Below, piece by piece: positions 1 through 8,377 of a stretch of 63,034 nucleotides of DNA (its first letter is position 1; every line of letters starts with the position of its first letter). Both the position numbers and the translations under genes were made by a program. Under the pieces are notes generated by a model. It had not been told where the DNA came from, did no database searches, and saw only the letters and a list, made by a program, of their open reading frames with translations. Source of the DNA: Bdellovibrio sp. (GTDB taxonomy: Bacteria > Bdellovibrionota > Bacteriovoracia > Bacteriovoracales > Bacteriovoracaceae); contig DYOQ01000007.1 of NCBI GenBank assembly GCA_020720455.1, forward strand, positions 1-63,034, read 5' to 3'.

Positions 1-145
1 AATTGTCAATTTGCCCTAGGTAATGACCTACTACCAATAACTTAACAAGCTAACGTACAAGCTAACGAAAAAAAAACAAAAGTAAAACTTTACGACAAAT
101 TGGAACTCCATTAGCATTCTTTCACATTAGGAGAGATATAATTTT

Positions 146-1279
146 ATGCAGGTGAAATCTACACGATTGGTTGTTTTGTTGTTGTTGTTAGGAATAGTAA
201 CGCCTTGTTTATCTGCTCCGAGAAACCTCGGTCCTAAATACTGGCCATATCACGCAGAAGGGTGCATGAACGCACGGGATCTCTATCTGGCGAAGTCTAG
301 CTTAACAACAAACATCAAATTTACCAAAAGAGGTCAGTTTGACTGTCATATAGAGTCAGGGAAATGGGTCGATTATTTTACTGAAGAGAGCATAAAGGAC
401 GCCAATGAGGTGATTTTAGCTCCTGCAATACCTATCCAACATATAAATCTAGTAACTAAAGTTAAGTGGGATCTTCAAAAGTTTCATGGTTATGTTCACG
501 ATGAAGAGAGTTTCATTACATTTAAAGTAGGTTCAATTGGCGAACAACGATATCTTAACAATGTTAAAACACTTCTAGCAAGGCCGGATGATTATTTTCA
601 TGGGTGTGAACTTGCCGGAAAATGGCTAGATTCAAAAATAAGGTGGGATATTCCCTTTTCAGAAGGAGAAAAAGAAAACCTTGTTAAGGTTGCATTTAGC
701 TGTATCACTTCACATAACTACCGACGTGACATTGTCTACGGTGGGTGGAGAAAAGATGCTGATAAAGAGTGCAATACAAGGGTTGAAGTTCTCGTGAAAA
801 ATTCACTCATTCCGACAACCCCGCTAGAAAAATTTAAAAATATCCCATGCACTCCAAAACTTCAGGGTAAATGGCACGATCCATACAGCGATACAGATTT
901 TGATTTGGCGGAAGTTTTAGATATCGACCACATTGTTCCACTTAAAAATGCGTACAACAATGGAACTTGGAAATGGCCGTACTGGAAAAAAAGAAATTAT
1001 GCAAATGATATGATTAATCCGTTTCATCTGATTCCAGTTTCTGCGAGCGAAAATAGGAGCAAGTCAGATAGTGCGCCAAACGATTACCTACCACCAAATG
1101 ACAGCTTTAAATGCGAATATATTGAACTCTGGGTACAGACTAAATTAAGATGGGTTATTAAGTTAGAGAGCGAAGAGTTAAGCTTTATAAAAAATGAGAT
1201 AACCAGCTGTGGTGATACCATCAATAAAGAAGAAATTCTTGAAGCGCTAAATCTGCTACAAAATCAAAATCCTTGGTAA
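146..1279 (+). CDS. Secreted HNH-type (DUF1524/GmrSD-like) nuclease with a degenerate duplicated domain
   Basis: The 377-aa product begins with a clear signal peptide (about residues 1-23, ending LSA), so it should act in the periplasm or outside the cell. An AGGAGAG ribosome site lies upstream of the ATG. Residues 235-350 carry the nuclease signature: DIDHIVPLKNAY (D261, H262), then NPFHLIPVSASENRSKSD with N303 and K306, the usual metal and catalytic positions of secreted HNH/DUF1524 nucleases. Residues 66-180 look like an older copy of the same unit: GKW...EVILAPAIPIQHI aligns with GKW...EVLDIDHIVPLKNA, and RPDDYFHGCELAGKWLDSKIRW aligns roughly with the segment ending VQTKLRW. The first copy has lost the D-H pair. 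The nuclease assignment of the second half is solid; substrate is unknown. A DNA-degrading or scavenging role is inference. Confidence 0.78.
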   Translation: MQVKSTRLVVLLLLLGIVTPCLSAPRNLGPKYWPYHAEGCMNARDLYLAKSSLTTNIKFTKRGQFDCHIESGKWVDYFTEESIKDANEVILAPAIPIQHINLVTKVKWDLQKFHGYVHDEESFITFKVGSIGEQRYLNNVKTLLARPDDYFHGCELAGKWLDSKIRWDIPFSEGEKENLVKVAFSCITSHNYRRDIVYGGWRKDADKECNTRVEVLVKNSLIPTTPLEKFKNIPCTPKLQGKWHDPYSDTDFDLAEVLDIDHIVPLKNAYNNGTWKWPYWKKRNYANDMINPFHLIPVSASENRSKSDSAPNDYLPPNDSFKCEYIELWVQTKLRWVIKLESEELSFIKNEITSCGDTINKEEILEALNLLQNQNPW

Positions 1280-1310
1280 AAAAAAGTTTAAATTTCAGAT
1301 AAAATATAAG

Positions 1311-1316
1311 TATAAT
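1311..1316 (+). promoter_or_regulatory. Candidate -10 box for the thioredoxin-ccdA pair
   Basis: A TATAAT hexamer lies 28 bases upstream of the ATG at 1344, in the short gap after the nuclease gene. The -35 region (about 1287-1293, TTTAAA) is weak. It would drive the thioredoxin-like gene and ccdA. Confidence 0.35.
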
Positions 1317-1343
1317 AGTCAAAGTATATTATTGAGGTGTTTT

Positions 1344-1742
1344 ATGAAACTGCTTATTCAGATACTATTTGTACTAGCTATAACTATTAGTTGTACTAAA
1401 CAGGTAACGGAAGTGACCGCCGCAAACGTAACAAATAGCAATGAAATAACGGAGAAAAGAATGGAAGGAAAAGGAAAGTTACTTTTTTTCATCAACCCAT
1501 CAGGGATGCCTTGTCAAATGCAAGACCAAATTTTAAATAAAATCAAAGATAAAATTAACAGCAAAGTTGATATTGTCTATTACCAAACAACTACCGAGTC
1601 AGATCTACAACAGTTCTATAAATATGGAGTCAGAGCACTTCCTTCAATCATAGTTTTAAATAGTAGCGATATGGAGTTCAAAAGATTTCCTCCGGGAATC
1701 CAATCTTCTGAATCTATAATTGAGACAGTAGAAAAATTGTAA
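1344..1742 (+). CDS. Thioredoxin-fold lipoprotein with a single active-site Cys
   Basis: The start is set at ATG 1344, which has GAGG 7 bases upstream; a TTG 12 bases earlier in frame has no such site. The 132-aa product has a lipoprotein signal (ITISC, lipidated Cys17). About residues 45-130 have a thioredoxin-like pattern (LLFFINPSG, then YGVRALPSIIVL with the cis-Pro region). The active-site motif reads SGMPC in place of CxxC, so only one redox Cys is present, and no Trp precedes it. The gene sits 3 bases ahead of ccdA, so it is probably the periplasmic partner of CcdA, receiving or passing electrons. A mono-Cys site suggests thiol exchange or glutathionylation-like chemistry instead of classical disulfide reduction, but that is inference. 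Confidence 0.72.
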   Translation: MKLLIQILFVLAITISCTKQVTEVTAANVTNSNEITEKRMEGKGKLLFFINPSGMPCQMQDQILNKIKDKINSKVDIVYYQTTTESDLQQFYKYGVRALPSIIVLNSSDMEFKRFPPGIQSSESIIETVEKL

Positions 1743-1745
1743 CAG

Positions 1746-2384
1746 ATGGAAGATATCAATATAACCACCATGTATACTGCAATTTTAGCTGGCATTTTAA
1801 GCGTTGCCTCTCCATGCGTTTTTCCTGTCATTCCAATCATTGTGACAGGAAAAAAAGATGACTCCATCTTTCGGCCAACCTTAATCGTACTTGGAATCTC
1901 AATCACATTTATCTTAATGGGAGTTCTCTCCTCTTTATTTGGTTACATCCTTGCTGGAAAAATGAGATACATAGAGTATGTTGCTGGTGCGTTTATCTCT
2001 ATTATGGGTATCCTCATGGTATTTGATATCAATCCGTTTAAAAAACTAACCCTCTTTAATAACATAAATAGCAATTTTAACGGTGCGTTTTCTGGACTAC
2101 TTCTTGGACTTACGCTTGGACTAATCTGGATACCTTGTATTGGCCCAATGCTCTCAAGCATTCTTACAACGGTTGCAACTGATGGTAAAATTTTAACCGG
2201 AATAACCCTCTTAGCTCTATACTCGCTCGGCTTTTCTGTGCCGATGTTAATTATTGGCCACTCATCACTAACCTTTAGGCAAAAAATTAAGACCATTAAT
2301 AAACATACGGCCACAATCAGAGTAGTTAGTGGGCTAATCCTTACTATTTTTGGAGCATATATTGCGATAAAAGGTGCAGTTTAA
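1746..2384 (+). CDS. ccdA: CcdA/DsbD-type transmembrane electron transporter
   Basis: The 212-aa protein has about six hydrophobic helices and the two hallmark Cys motifs of CcdA: SPCVFPVIP (Cys24) in helix 1 and WIPCIGPML (Cys131) in helix 4. CcdA carries reducing equivalents from cytoplasmic thioredoxin across the inner membrane to periplasmic thiol-disulfide proteins, for example for cytochrome c maturation. Its length is typical for CcdA, not full DsbD. It starts 3 bases after the thioredoxin-fold lipoprotein gene, so the two form a translationally linked pair. The many CxxCH proteins in this window give a plausible need for apocytochrome reduction, though no ccm/ccs genes are seen here. 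Confidence 0.9.
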   Translation: MEDINITTMYTAILAGILSVASPCVFPVIPIIVTGKKDDSIFRPTLIVLGISITFILMGVLSSLFGYILAGKMRYIEYVAGAFISIMGILMVFDINPFKKLTLFNNINSNFNGAFSGLLLGLTLGLIWIPCIGPMLSSILTTVATDGKILTGITLLALYSLGFSVPMLIIGHSSLTFRQKIKTINKHTATIRVVSGLILTIFGAYIAIKGAV

Positions 2385-2405
2385 AATAATTTTGGTGGCA
2401 CATAG

Positions 2406-3257
2406 ATGGAACTAAAAAAATTAGCTTCAAAAATTTCTAGTAAGGCAAAAAAAAACGGTGCCTTGCAGACGTTAGAAACTAAATGCGAAATTTTTAATGA
2501 TCCAAATTGTGACATACCTTTTATTATTAGAAAAATGTCAGATAACAGTAACAAATTTTTTAGTAAGAGTGTTACAAACTGCTGCAACAAAGATCCTTTT
2601 CTTTTTCCAGAACAAGAGCTCATCGTAAAAGAACTAGGGCCGACTCATCTTTTAATTTTAAACAAATATAACGTTGTCAAAAATCACCTATTAATTATTA
2701 CTAAAGAGTTTATAGATCAAGAGTTACCTATTACTAAAAATGATTTTTTAGCTCTAAAAATGGTTATGAAAGAAATCGACGGACTGGCCTTTTACAACTC
2801 CGGAAAAATTGCTGGAGCAAGCCAGTCCCACAGACATTTACAACTGGCCCCAACTCCTCTAGCAGAAAAAGGACAACCAATTCCAATTAATGATATTCTA
2901 ATTAGAGAGTGCCCTCAAAATTTAGGTCAACTAAAAACACTTCCCTATCGTAATCTCGCATGTCTAGTGCCAGATCTGAAAACTAATAACTGGGAAGAAA
3001 AAATTTTAAAAATCTATTCTGAATCTTTAAAGTTATTAAATCTAGTTAGTGAAAAGAGATTACTCCCATACAATCTATTAATAACTAAAGATTGGTTTTT
3101 AATGGTTCCAAGAGTAAATGAATGCTATCAATCAATTAGTATAAATGGACTTGGTATTGCAGGAACTTTTTTAGTTAAGAATCAAGATGAATATGATCTT
3201 TTAATAACTACTGGGCCATCAAAAATTCTGGCGCATATATCATCTGGGCCGATGTAA
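2406..3257 (+). CDS. ATP adenylyltransferase / Ap4A phosphorylase (HIT superfamily)
   Basis: The 283-aa protein carries the HIT-superfamily signature GASQSHRHLQLAPTP at residues 137-151, with the nucleotidyl-accepting histidine in HRH (H142/H144). An N-terminal DUF4922-like half (ELGPTHLLILNKYNVVKNHLLI) and a C-terminal half (YNLLITKDWFLMVPR) match the two-domain Ap4A phosphorylases of yeast and cyanobacteria. These enzymes split diadenosine tetraphosphate with phosphate to ADP and ATP. It follows ccdA by 21 bases and may share its transcript. Bacteria more often use the ApaH hydrolase, so this type is less common. The family call is firm; activity on other dinucleotides cannot be excluded. 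Confidence 0.85.
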   Translation: MELKKLASKISSKAKKNGALQTLETKCEIFNDPNCDIPFIIRKMSDNSNKFFSKSVTNCCNKDPFLFPEQELIVKELGPTHLLILNKYNVVKNHLLIITKEFIDQELPITKNDFLALKMVMKEIDGLAFYNSGKIAGASQSHRHLQLAPTPLAEKGQPIPINDILIRECPQNLGQLKTLPYRNLACLVPDLKTNNWEEKILKIYSESLKLLNLVSEKRLLPYNLLITKDWFLMVPRVNECYQSISINGLGIAGTFLVKNQDEYDLLITTGPSKILAHISSGPM

Positions 3258-3285
3258 AGCAGAAGCTTGCGTTAGTAAAATGCAG

Positions 3286-3313
3286 TTGACTTTAAATCAC
3301 TCATGAGTAAAAT
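3286..3313 (+). promoter_or_regulatory. Candidate sigma-70 promoter for the AAA/DUF4143 gene
   Basis: TTGACT (3286-3291), a 16-base spacer and TAAAAT (3308-3313) lie 41 bases upstream of the ATG at 3355. This gives an expected leader of about 35 bases ending in a GAGGT ribosome site. Confidence 0.45.
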
Positions 3314-3354
3314 GACATATACATCAAATCACTAACGAGGTATCCGAGGTATTC

Positions 3355-4479
3355 ATGAAACACATACGACAACTATCTAACGTAATCATAGAAGACTTAG
3401 AAAAAAAAATGATCTTTATTGGTGGGCCCCGCCAGGTCGGAAAGACTACCTTAGCAAAATCTTTGACAACGAATGAGGCCTATTTAAACTGGGATTTTTC
3501 TAATGACCGCCAAAAGATTTTAAAAAATGAGATTCCCACCCATTATAAAATTTTAGTTCTTGATGAAATACATAAATATAAGAATTGGAGGTCTCTCGTA
3601 AAAGGATATTTTGATAAATATCATGATAAGTTTAAAATTGTTGTAACAGGATCTGCTCGTCTTGATCACTTCAGAAAAGGTGGAGACTCGCTCATGGGGC
3701 GTTATCACTACTATCGCTTACACCCATTTACCTTGTCTGAGTTATCATTTTTAAAAGAGAAGAGAACAATAATTGATTTATTGAATTTTGGTGGATTCCC
3801 TGAACCGTTACTGGAACTTTCACAAAGAAAATTAAAACGTTGGCATAACGAGCGAATATATCGTGTGATTAATGACGACGTAAGAGATCTTACAAACATT
3901 AAAGAAATTTCGCAAATTGAGTTACTGGCCACCATTCTCCCAAGCAAAGTAGGATCACCTCTTTCATTTAAATCTATTGCGGAAGATTTACAAGTGGCAC
4001 CTCGAACGGTGGAATCATGGATTGGTATTCTTGATAATCTTTATTATTCGTATCGTATTGCCCCTTACGGCCCTCCTAAAATTCGAGCTGTAAAAAAAGA
4101 GAATAAGCTATATATGTGGGACTGGTCTTCTGTTGAAGAGATTGGCCCACGTTTTGAAAATATGGTTGCAAGTCATCTCCTTAAATATTGTCATTATTTA
4201 GAAGATTATCACGGTGAAAAAATGGAATTACGCTTTTTAAGAGATACAGATAAGCGTGAAATTGATTTTGTTGTAATAAAAAACAAAAAACCAATTTTTG
4301 CAGTAGAATGTAAAACTGGAGAAAAAGAGCTTTCTCCTTGGATTAATTATTTTAGGTTACGCACACCAATTCCTCTGTTTTTTCAAGTTCATCTAGGAAC
4401 CAAAGATTTTGGAGTGGCGGAAACCGGAAGAGCTATGCCATTTGAAAAATTTGTTACGGACTATCTTAAAGTAGATTAA
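3355..4479 (+). CDS. AAA ATPase of the AAA_14/DUF4143 family (intact copy 1)
   Basis: The 374-aa protein has a Walker A loop GPRQVGKT (residues 24-31), Walker B LVLDEIH (about 67-73), the sensor motif VVTGSARLD, and the family's G-R...RLHPFTLSEL and GGFPEP segments. A winged-helix-like stretch (APRTVESWI) follows. The C-terminal DUF4143 part has a PD-(D/E)xK-like pattern, EIDFVVI then IFAVECKTG. The cellular role of this widespread family is not established. It has the same length and P-loop position as the copy at 48863-49987 and shares its RKGGDSL..R...RLHP motif, so the two are close paralogs. It stands alone behind its own promoter and may be an independently acquired cassette. Confidence 0.85.
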   Translation: MKHIRQLSNVIIEDLEKKMIFIGGPRQVGKTTLAKSLTTNEAYLNWDFSNDRQKILKNEIPTHYKILVLDEIHKYKNWRSLVKGYFDKYHDKFKIVVTGSARLDHFRKGGDSLMGRYHYYRLHPFTLSELSFLKEKRTIIDLLNFGGFPEPLLELSQRKLKRWHNERIYRVINDDVRDLTNIKEISQIELLATILPSKVGSPLSFKSIAEDLQVAPRTVESWIGILDNLYYSYRIAPYGPPKIRAVKKENKLYMWDWSSVEEIGPRFENMVASHLLKYCHYLEDYHGEKMELRFLRDTDKREIDFVVIKNKKPIFAVECKTGEKELSPWINYFRLRTPIPLFFQVHLGTKDFGVAETGRAMPFEKFVTDYLKVD

Positions 4480-4498
4480 AAATAATTTTTAATGGACA

Positions 4499-5566
4499 CT
4501 AGTAAGTAAAGAATGAAAGATTTCTAATTTTATCAACATTGTCTAAAATCATCTTATCACCAGTAAATCTCATTCTGATATAGACATCAATCTTCGGCCT
4601 AACCTTTGATATTTTAACCATACTTGATAGATGATATAACTTATTTAGCACTGTAATTTTTTGCCTTCTATTAATAAGAAATGGCCGACTTCTTTGTAGC
4701 TCAACCCAAAGGCTTCTTGCTCCGATTTCTCCAAGTAAAAATTTAGCAAACGTTTGATAAATTAGAGGATCAGACTCAAAGTTATCACCAATTAAAACCA
4801 AATGATCTGGGATACCTGTTAAAAAGATAATATCTAAAAGGTGGTTCAGTTTATAGAGGCCTTGCATCTTAATATCTTTTGGAGTTAACTCTCTTTCAAG
4901 TACTGCCAGAATTTTTCTGTAATCCTTTAAAAAAATTCCAGCGCTATAAATATTATTCTGATATAGCCAATCTCTGATAGAGTCTTCATAAAAATGAGGA
5001 GATGCCGAAAGAATAAATGGATGAAGTCCTTCATTAATAAGCTGTCTAACAAGATCAACACTCTTTTGAACAGTTGGAAAATGCTCTAGTGGATTTGTAA
5101 GCGATTCATACATCTCTTTTGCTGTAGAATATTTTGTATCGACAAGAGTCTTATCGAAATCGCAAATCAAAACTTTTTTAGGGGTAACAATAGTTAATGG
5201 TATAAAGCTTCCAAGACAGAGTTCAATGCCATCTGAATATTTCGTCTCATATACCCTAATGGCGCTGAACTTTGAAACAATCTCTTTTCCAAGCGGAATC
5301 TTTATCTCTAAAACACCAAGACGATCAGTATCTAAATTTTTAGCAAATAAAATATCACCATTTTGATCAACACCTTCTAACTTAATCTGAAAGGTTAACG
5401 ACCTCATTAATACAAAAGATTGTAGAGGAAGCCTTGGCGTAAATGTCGGATACCCTTTAAATAAATCGTAATCAAACTCTTTTAAAGTTAGTGTCGCATT
5501 AATAGCGACGGAATCATTTTGCTTTATCGCAATAAAATGAACGATCGTTGGTCTTTTCATACTCAC
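4499..5566 (-). CDS. App1-like (DUF2183) HAD phosphatase, putative phosphatidate phosphatase
   Basis: The last gene of a minus-strand run after TIGR03546 and TIGR03545, starting right after the TIGR03545 stop. The start is GTG 5566 or ATG 5560; neither has a strong ribosome site. The 355-aa product has a beta-rich N-terminal half (1-130) and a HAD-type C-terminal half. Catalytic DFDKT is at D136/D138, motif II is LSASPHFYED (S187), a Lys lies near 239, and motif III is IGDNFESDP (D261, D266). The SASP, K and GD..E.D set is that of App1/DUF2183 phosphatidate phosphatases, which remove phosphate from phosphatidic acid. Substrate is inferred from family resemblance only. A lipid link would suit the membrane-associated neighbours. 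Confidence 0.68.
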   Translation of the reverse strand: MSMKRPTIVHFIAIKQNDSVAINATLTLKEFDYDLFKGYPTFTPRLPLQSFVLMRSLTFQIKLEGVDQNGDILFAKNLDTDRLGVLEIKIPLGKEIVSKFSAIRVYETKYSDGIELCLGSFIPLTIVTPKKVLICDFDKTLVDTKYSTAKEMYESLTNPLEHFPTVQKSVDLVRQLINEGLHPFILSASPHFYEDSIRDWLYQNNIYSAGIFLKDYRKILAVLERELTPKDIKMQGLYKLNHLLDIIFLTGIPDHLVLIGDNFESDPLIYQTFAKFLLGEIGARSLWVELQRSRPFLINRRQKITVLNKLYHLSSMVKISKVRPKIDVYIRMRFTGDKMILDNVDKIRNLSFFTY

Positions 5567-5568
5567 AC

Positions 5569-7518
5569 TTAAAATTTAAATTTTTTCTTAAGCCCTTTAA
5601 GTGCTTTTTTTCCACTCTCTTCTAATTTTTCTTCGGCCTTATTCATATTTTTGTTTTTAGCTTCAGTAATAAAATCAGCTGCTCCTTTTTGATTTTTATC
5701 CAAGACTCCTTCTAGCGATGCTAAATCTCCAGAATATTTTCCAGCAAACTTAGAGAGGCCCTCTGTCAAAAGTTTTTTAGGGCCATCTAACTTAGCATCG
5801 AATTTTGCTTGCAATTTCTTTTTTGCATCAGCTATTTTTTGTTCGACGGCAATTGAGACACCATCCTTGATCGCCGAAGCGATATTTGATTTTACCTGCA
5901 TATCCAAAGAGGTTAATTGACCTTTAAGTTTCGAATCAATAGTTAAAGGGTCTGCCTTAGCTGAAGCTGCCTCTAAAACACTCTTTAAAAAATTTGATTT
6001 TGCTTCAATATCATACTTATTTGCAGCGGCCTTAACTCCAAGCTGTAAATCCATGTACCCTTCGATAATTGGGCCGGCCACTAGCAATGAACCGGTGGAT
6101 TCTTTGATCCCAAACCTAACTCCTTTTCCATCAACAAAAATCAGATTTTCAATTGGAAAAGAGTTGACCTGAATGCGAATATCATCTCTAGCTATTCGTC
6201 GATGGTCTAATACAATTTCGCTCTTAAAACCAAGGATTTTGCTCTTGGGGAAATCACCAGACAACGCTATTTTCGTAGGAACACCTGCAACGTTTTGATC
6301 ACTTGTAATATCTGTAAAGACTCCTTTGATGTTTCCACTATTTTCTGAATATTTTGTTGTTGAACTAATTTTAATAGTTTTAAACCAAAAAAGAGGTAAT
6401 GCCTTCTTTTTACCAAAGCGATAATCAACCCCATGCTTCCTTGGATGAGTGGTAAACTCTTTTCCCTCATCTTTTTCTTTTGGAGCAGGCATATACTCTA
6501 AGGCCATTTCAACATACTTATAATTGGGCCCTAGATACGCAATCAAATAATTTCTAAAGAGCTGAGTAGCTAGGCCACTAACATCTAAATCTGGGATTTT
6601 AACTTTACTAGCAACTCTGGCATAATCTTCTTTTGCCAGCCTTTCAATCTCTTTTACTTCCGTCTGAACAAAATCGACATCTATTTTTAAAGCTGCTGAT
6701 GCTTCAGTAACACTCTTTTTTTTCTGCTCAATCTCTTTTATTAATTTATTTGCCTCTTCAATAGCAGAAATAATCTCTTGTGGATTTTTCAGTTTTTTAT
6801 CTTTTAGTGCCTTAATCTTATTGTTAAAATCTTCAAGACTACTCTTATTTGGCAAACCTTGAACCCTAGTTTTCCACTGCTCTTCTTTTTGTTTAACTAG
6901 CTCTTCTGCACTCTTTGCTCTCTTTAAAGATTCCAAATCATCATCTGTAAGCTCTAAGGCCTTTAACGGATCATCACCCTCTATTATCTGAGCTAGATCA
7001 CCTAAAACATTTCCTTGGTACTCGTTTTGTAATGTACTTGAAGCAACTTTATTTAAATCAGGAGAAGCGTATAGATCAGACACAACTAATGACAACGGCC
7101 CGTTACTTTTGCTTACAGTTACGGTTTTTTCTAAAGGAACTCCAAACTCAATCCCTTCAATAGATGCCTCATTAACAATAAACTTACCTCTTAAAAGTCC
7201 ATCCCAAGAAAAATGAAATTTCCACTCACCAATCCCTAAACGTTTTACTTTTCCATCTTCGCTCTTAAGTGAGACTCCCTTAATATCCATTAAACCATCA
7301 GTAAATGATGTTTTAAAGCTCTCAACCTTAACTTCACCACCAAGAAATTTTGTTCCATATTTTTCAATCGCCCACTTCACATGGTGATCAAAAAACAAAG
7401 AGAAATATAATGCTGGAAGAACTAAAATTATTGTTAGTGGAATTATCGCTTCGAACCTAATTGGGCCCTTTGCTTTTTTCACGTTATTCTTTTTATCACT
7501 ATTTATTTTTTCACTCAT
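5569..7518 (-). CDS. TIGR03545 family protein (membrane-anchored, AsmA-like)
   Basis: The 649-aa product begins with a Lys-rich cytoplasmic tail, then one membrane helix (about residues 27-47, EAIIPLTIILVLPALYFSLF). The body is mostly a periplasmic region of alternating beta and coiled-coil character, with long Glu/Lys-rich helices around 190-300 and a Lys-rich, helical C terminus. The length, N-terminal anchor and close pairing with a TIGR03546 gene match the conserved TIGR03545/TIGR03546 couple known from gamma- and deltaproteobacteria, whose function is unknown. The segment after the anchor (KFLGGEVKVESFKTSFTDG) recalls AsmA-like proteins that act in envelope lipid traffic; that comparison is inference. 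No enzymatic motif is seen. Confidence 0.75.
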   Translation of the reverse strand: MSEKINSDKKNNVKKAKGPIRFEAIIPLTIILVLPALYFSLFFDHHVKWAIEKYGTKFLGGEVKVESFKTSFTDGLMDIKGVSLKSEDGKVKRLGIGEWKFHFSWDGLLRGKFIVNEASIEGIEFGVPLEKTVTVSKSNGPLSLVVSDLYASPDLNKVASSTLQNEYQGNVLGDLAQIIEGDDPLKALELTDDDLESLKRAKSAEELVKQKEEQWKTRVQGLPNKSSLEDFNNKIKALKDKKLKNPQEIISAIEEANKLIKEIEQKKKSVTEASAALKIDVDFVQTEVKEIERLAKEDYARVASKVKIPDLDVSGLATQLFRNYLIAYLGPNYKYVEMALEYMPAPKEKDEGKEFTTHPRKHGVDYRFGKKKALPLFWFKTIKISSTTKYSENSGNIKGVFTDITSDQNVAGVPTKIALSGDFPKSKILGFKSEIVLDHRRIARDDIRIQVNSFPIENLIFVDGKGVRFGIKESTGSLLVAGPIIEGYMDLQLGVKAAANKYDIEAKSNFLKSVLEAASAKADPLTIDSKLKGQLTSLDMQVKSNIASAIKDGVSIAVEQKIADAKKKLQAKFDAKLDGPKKLLTEGLSKFAGKYSGDLASLEGVLDKNQKGAADFITEAKNKNMNKAEEKLEESGKKALKGLKKKFKF

Positions 7519-7533
7519 ATAGCTCTCCTCTAC

Positions 7534-8049
7534 CTAATAAAGTTCATTATATTTGTAATACCATTTATAAAGCGATGTCGTCTGAAGGGCCTTAAACAGT
7601 TTGGTCCCCTTTATTCTTGCCACTACTAGCTCGCGATATTTATTTACGAGATACTTTGTAATAAAAAATATAAATGGCGAAAGGAAAATTGCTACGACAA
7701 AAGATCCCATTACCACACTATTATTAAATTTAGAAAATGGGACAATTGGCATATTATACATAGTTGTATAGATTCCTTGAAACGCATCAACTTCTAGCAC
7801 CATTTTTCCAACTATATGAAACACTCCATCTAGTAAGTAGGCCGGCATCGCAAACGCAAACGCTGCAATAAACGCTGCTCCTATTTGAATCCTAAACATA
7901 AAAAGAAGAATCATTACAAGAATGGTCTGAGGAGAAAACGCAGGCGTTAACCCAAGAAAAAGACCGCAGACAACTCCAAAACTAATCGAAGTTGTCCCAA
8001 CATCTGAATTTAGTAGTTTTAAAAAGGCAAATAGTTGCTTTAGTATCAT
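7534..8049 (-). CDS. TIGR03546 family inner-membrane protein (DUF2062-like)
   Basis: The start is placed at ATG 8049, which has GGAG about 9 bases upstream; an in-frame ATG at 8073 has no ribosome site. The 171-aa product opens with LKQLFAFLKLLNSD, then three or four membrane helices (about residues 20-65 and 110-135) and a basic C-terminal tail. The early GTTSISFGVVCGLFLGLTP stretch resembles the DUF2062 core. It ends 15 bases before the TIGR03545 start, reproducing the known gene pair. A TATAAT box on this strand (8092-8097) lies about 43 bases upstream. Function is unknown; the neighbouring App1-like phosphatase suggests envelope lipid work, which is inference. Confidence 0.78.
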   Translation of the reverse strand: MILKQLFAFLKLLNSDVGTTSISFGVVCGLFLGLTPAFSPQTILVMILLFMFRIQIGAAFIAAFAFAMPAYLLDGVFHIVGKMVLEVDAFQGIYTTMYNMPIVPFSKFNNSVVMGSFVVAIFLSPFIFFITKYLVNKYRELVVARIKGTKLFKALQTTSLYKWYYKYNELY

Positions 8050-8108
8050 GGCAAAAACTCCAATGTAATACATGTTAAAATTTTATTTTTGATTATAGCA
8101 GTGACTAA

Positions 8109-8351
8109 TTAACTAAGTAAAATAGATGGCGCAAAAAAAATGATGTACCCAACAGAGAGATAAAGACCGGTTTTATGAAGTGATCTGGCCCTTTGATCAC
8201 CATATTTTGAACTAATCTTTGAAGTGATCGGCAACTTTGCCAAATCCATACCGATTAACTCAAGATATATCCTACCAAAGGCCAAAATCAGGCAGATTAA
8301 AACCATCGGATGATTGCTTTCAGAGAGTATACTGTTTAAAATTGTATCCAT
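8109..8351 (-). CDS. Small two-helix membrane protein, unknown
   Basis: The 80-aa protein has two hydrophobic segments (about residues 16-36, MVLICLILAFGRIYL, and 63-79, TGLYLSVGYIIFFAPSI) separated by a charged loop with a basic stretch (KYGDQRARSLHKT). I do not recognise a family. It lies head to head with the acyltransferase gene and upstream, on the same strand, of the TIGR03546 gene, which begins 60 bases beyond its stop. The composition looks like a real small membrane protein, not chance translation; the start has no strong ribosome site. Confidence 0.55.
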   Translation of the reverse strand: MDTILNSILSESNHPMVLICLILAFGRIYLELIGMDLAKLPITSKISSKYGDQRARSLHKTGLYLSVGYIIFFAPSILLS

Positions 8352-8377
8352 GTAACACCACCAACCTTGGAACTAGT

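Noticed and set aside
1-145. CRISPR-like or attachment repeats at the window start (repeated AAGCTAACG)
   Set aside because: Only two 9-10 base copies are present, too short and few to support any element.
8237-8377. Upstream extension of the C45-like acyltransferase
   Set aside because: It is wholly antisense to the small membrane-protein gene apart from its end, and the conserved domain begins only after 8378. The start remains uncertain, so I kept the shorter form.
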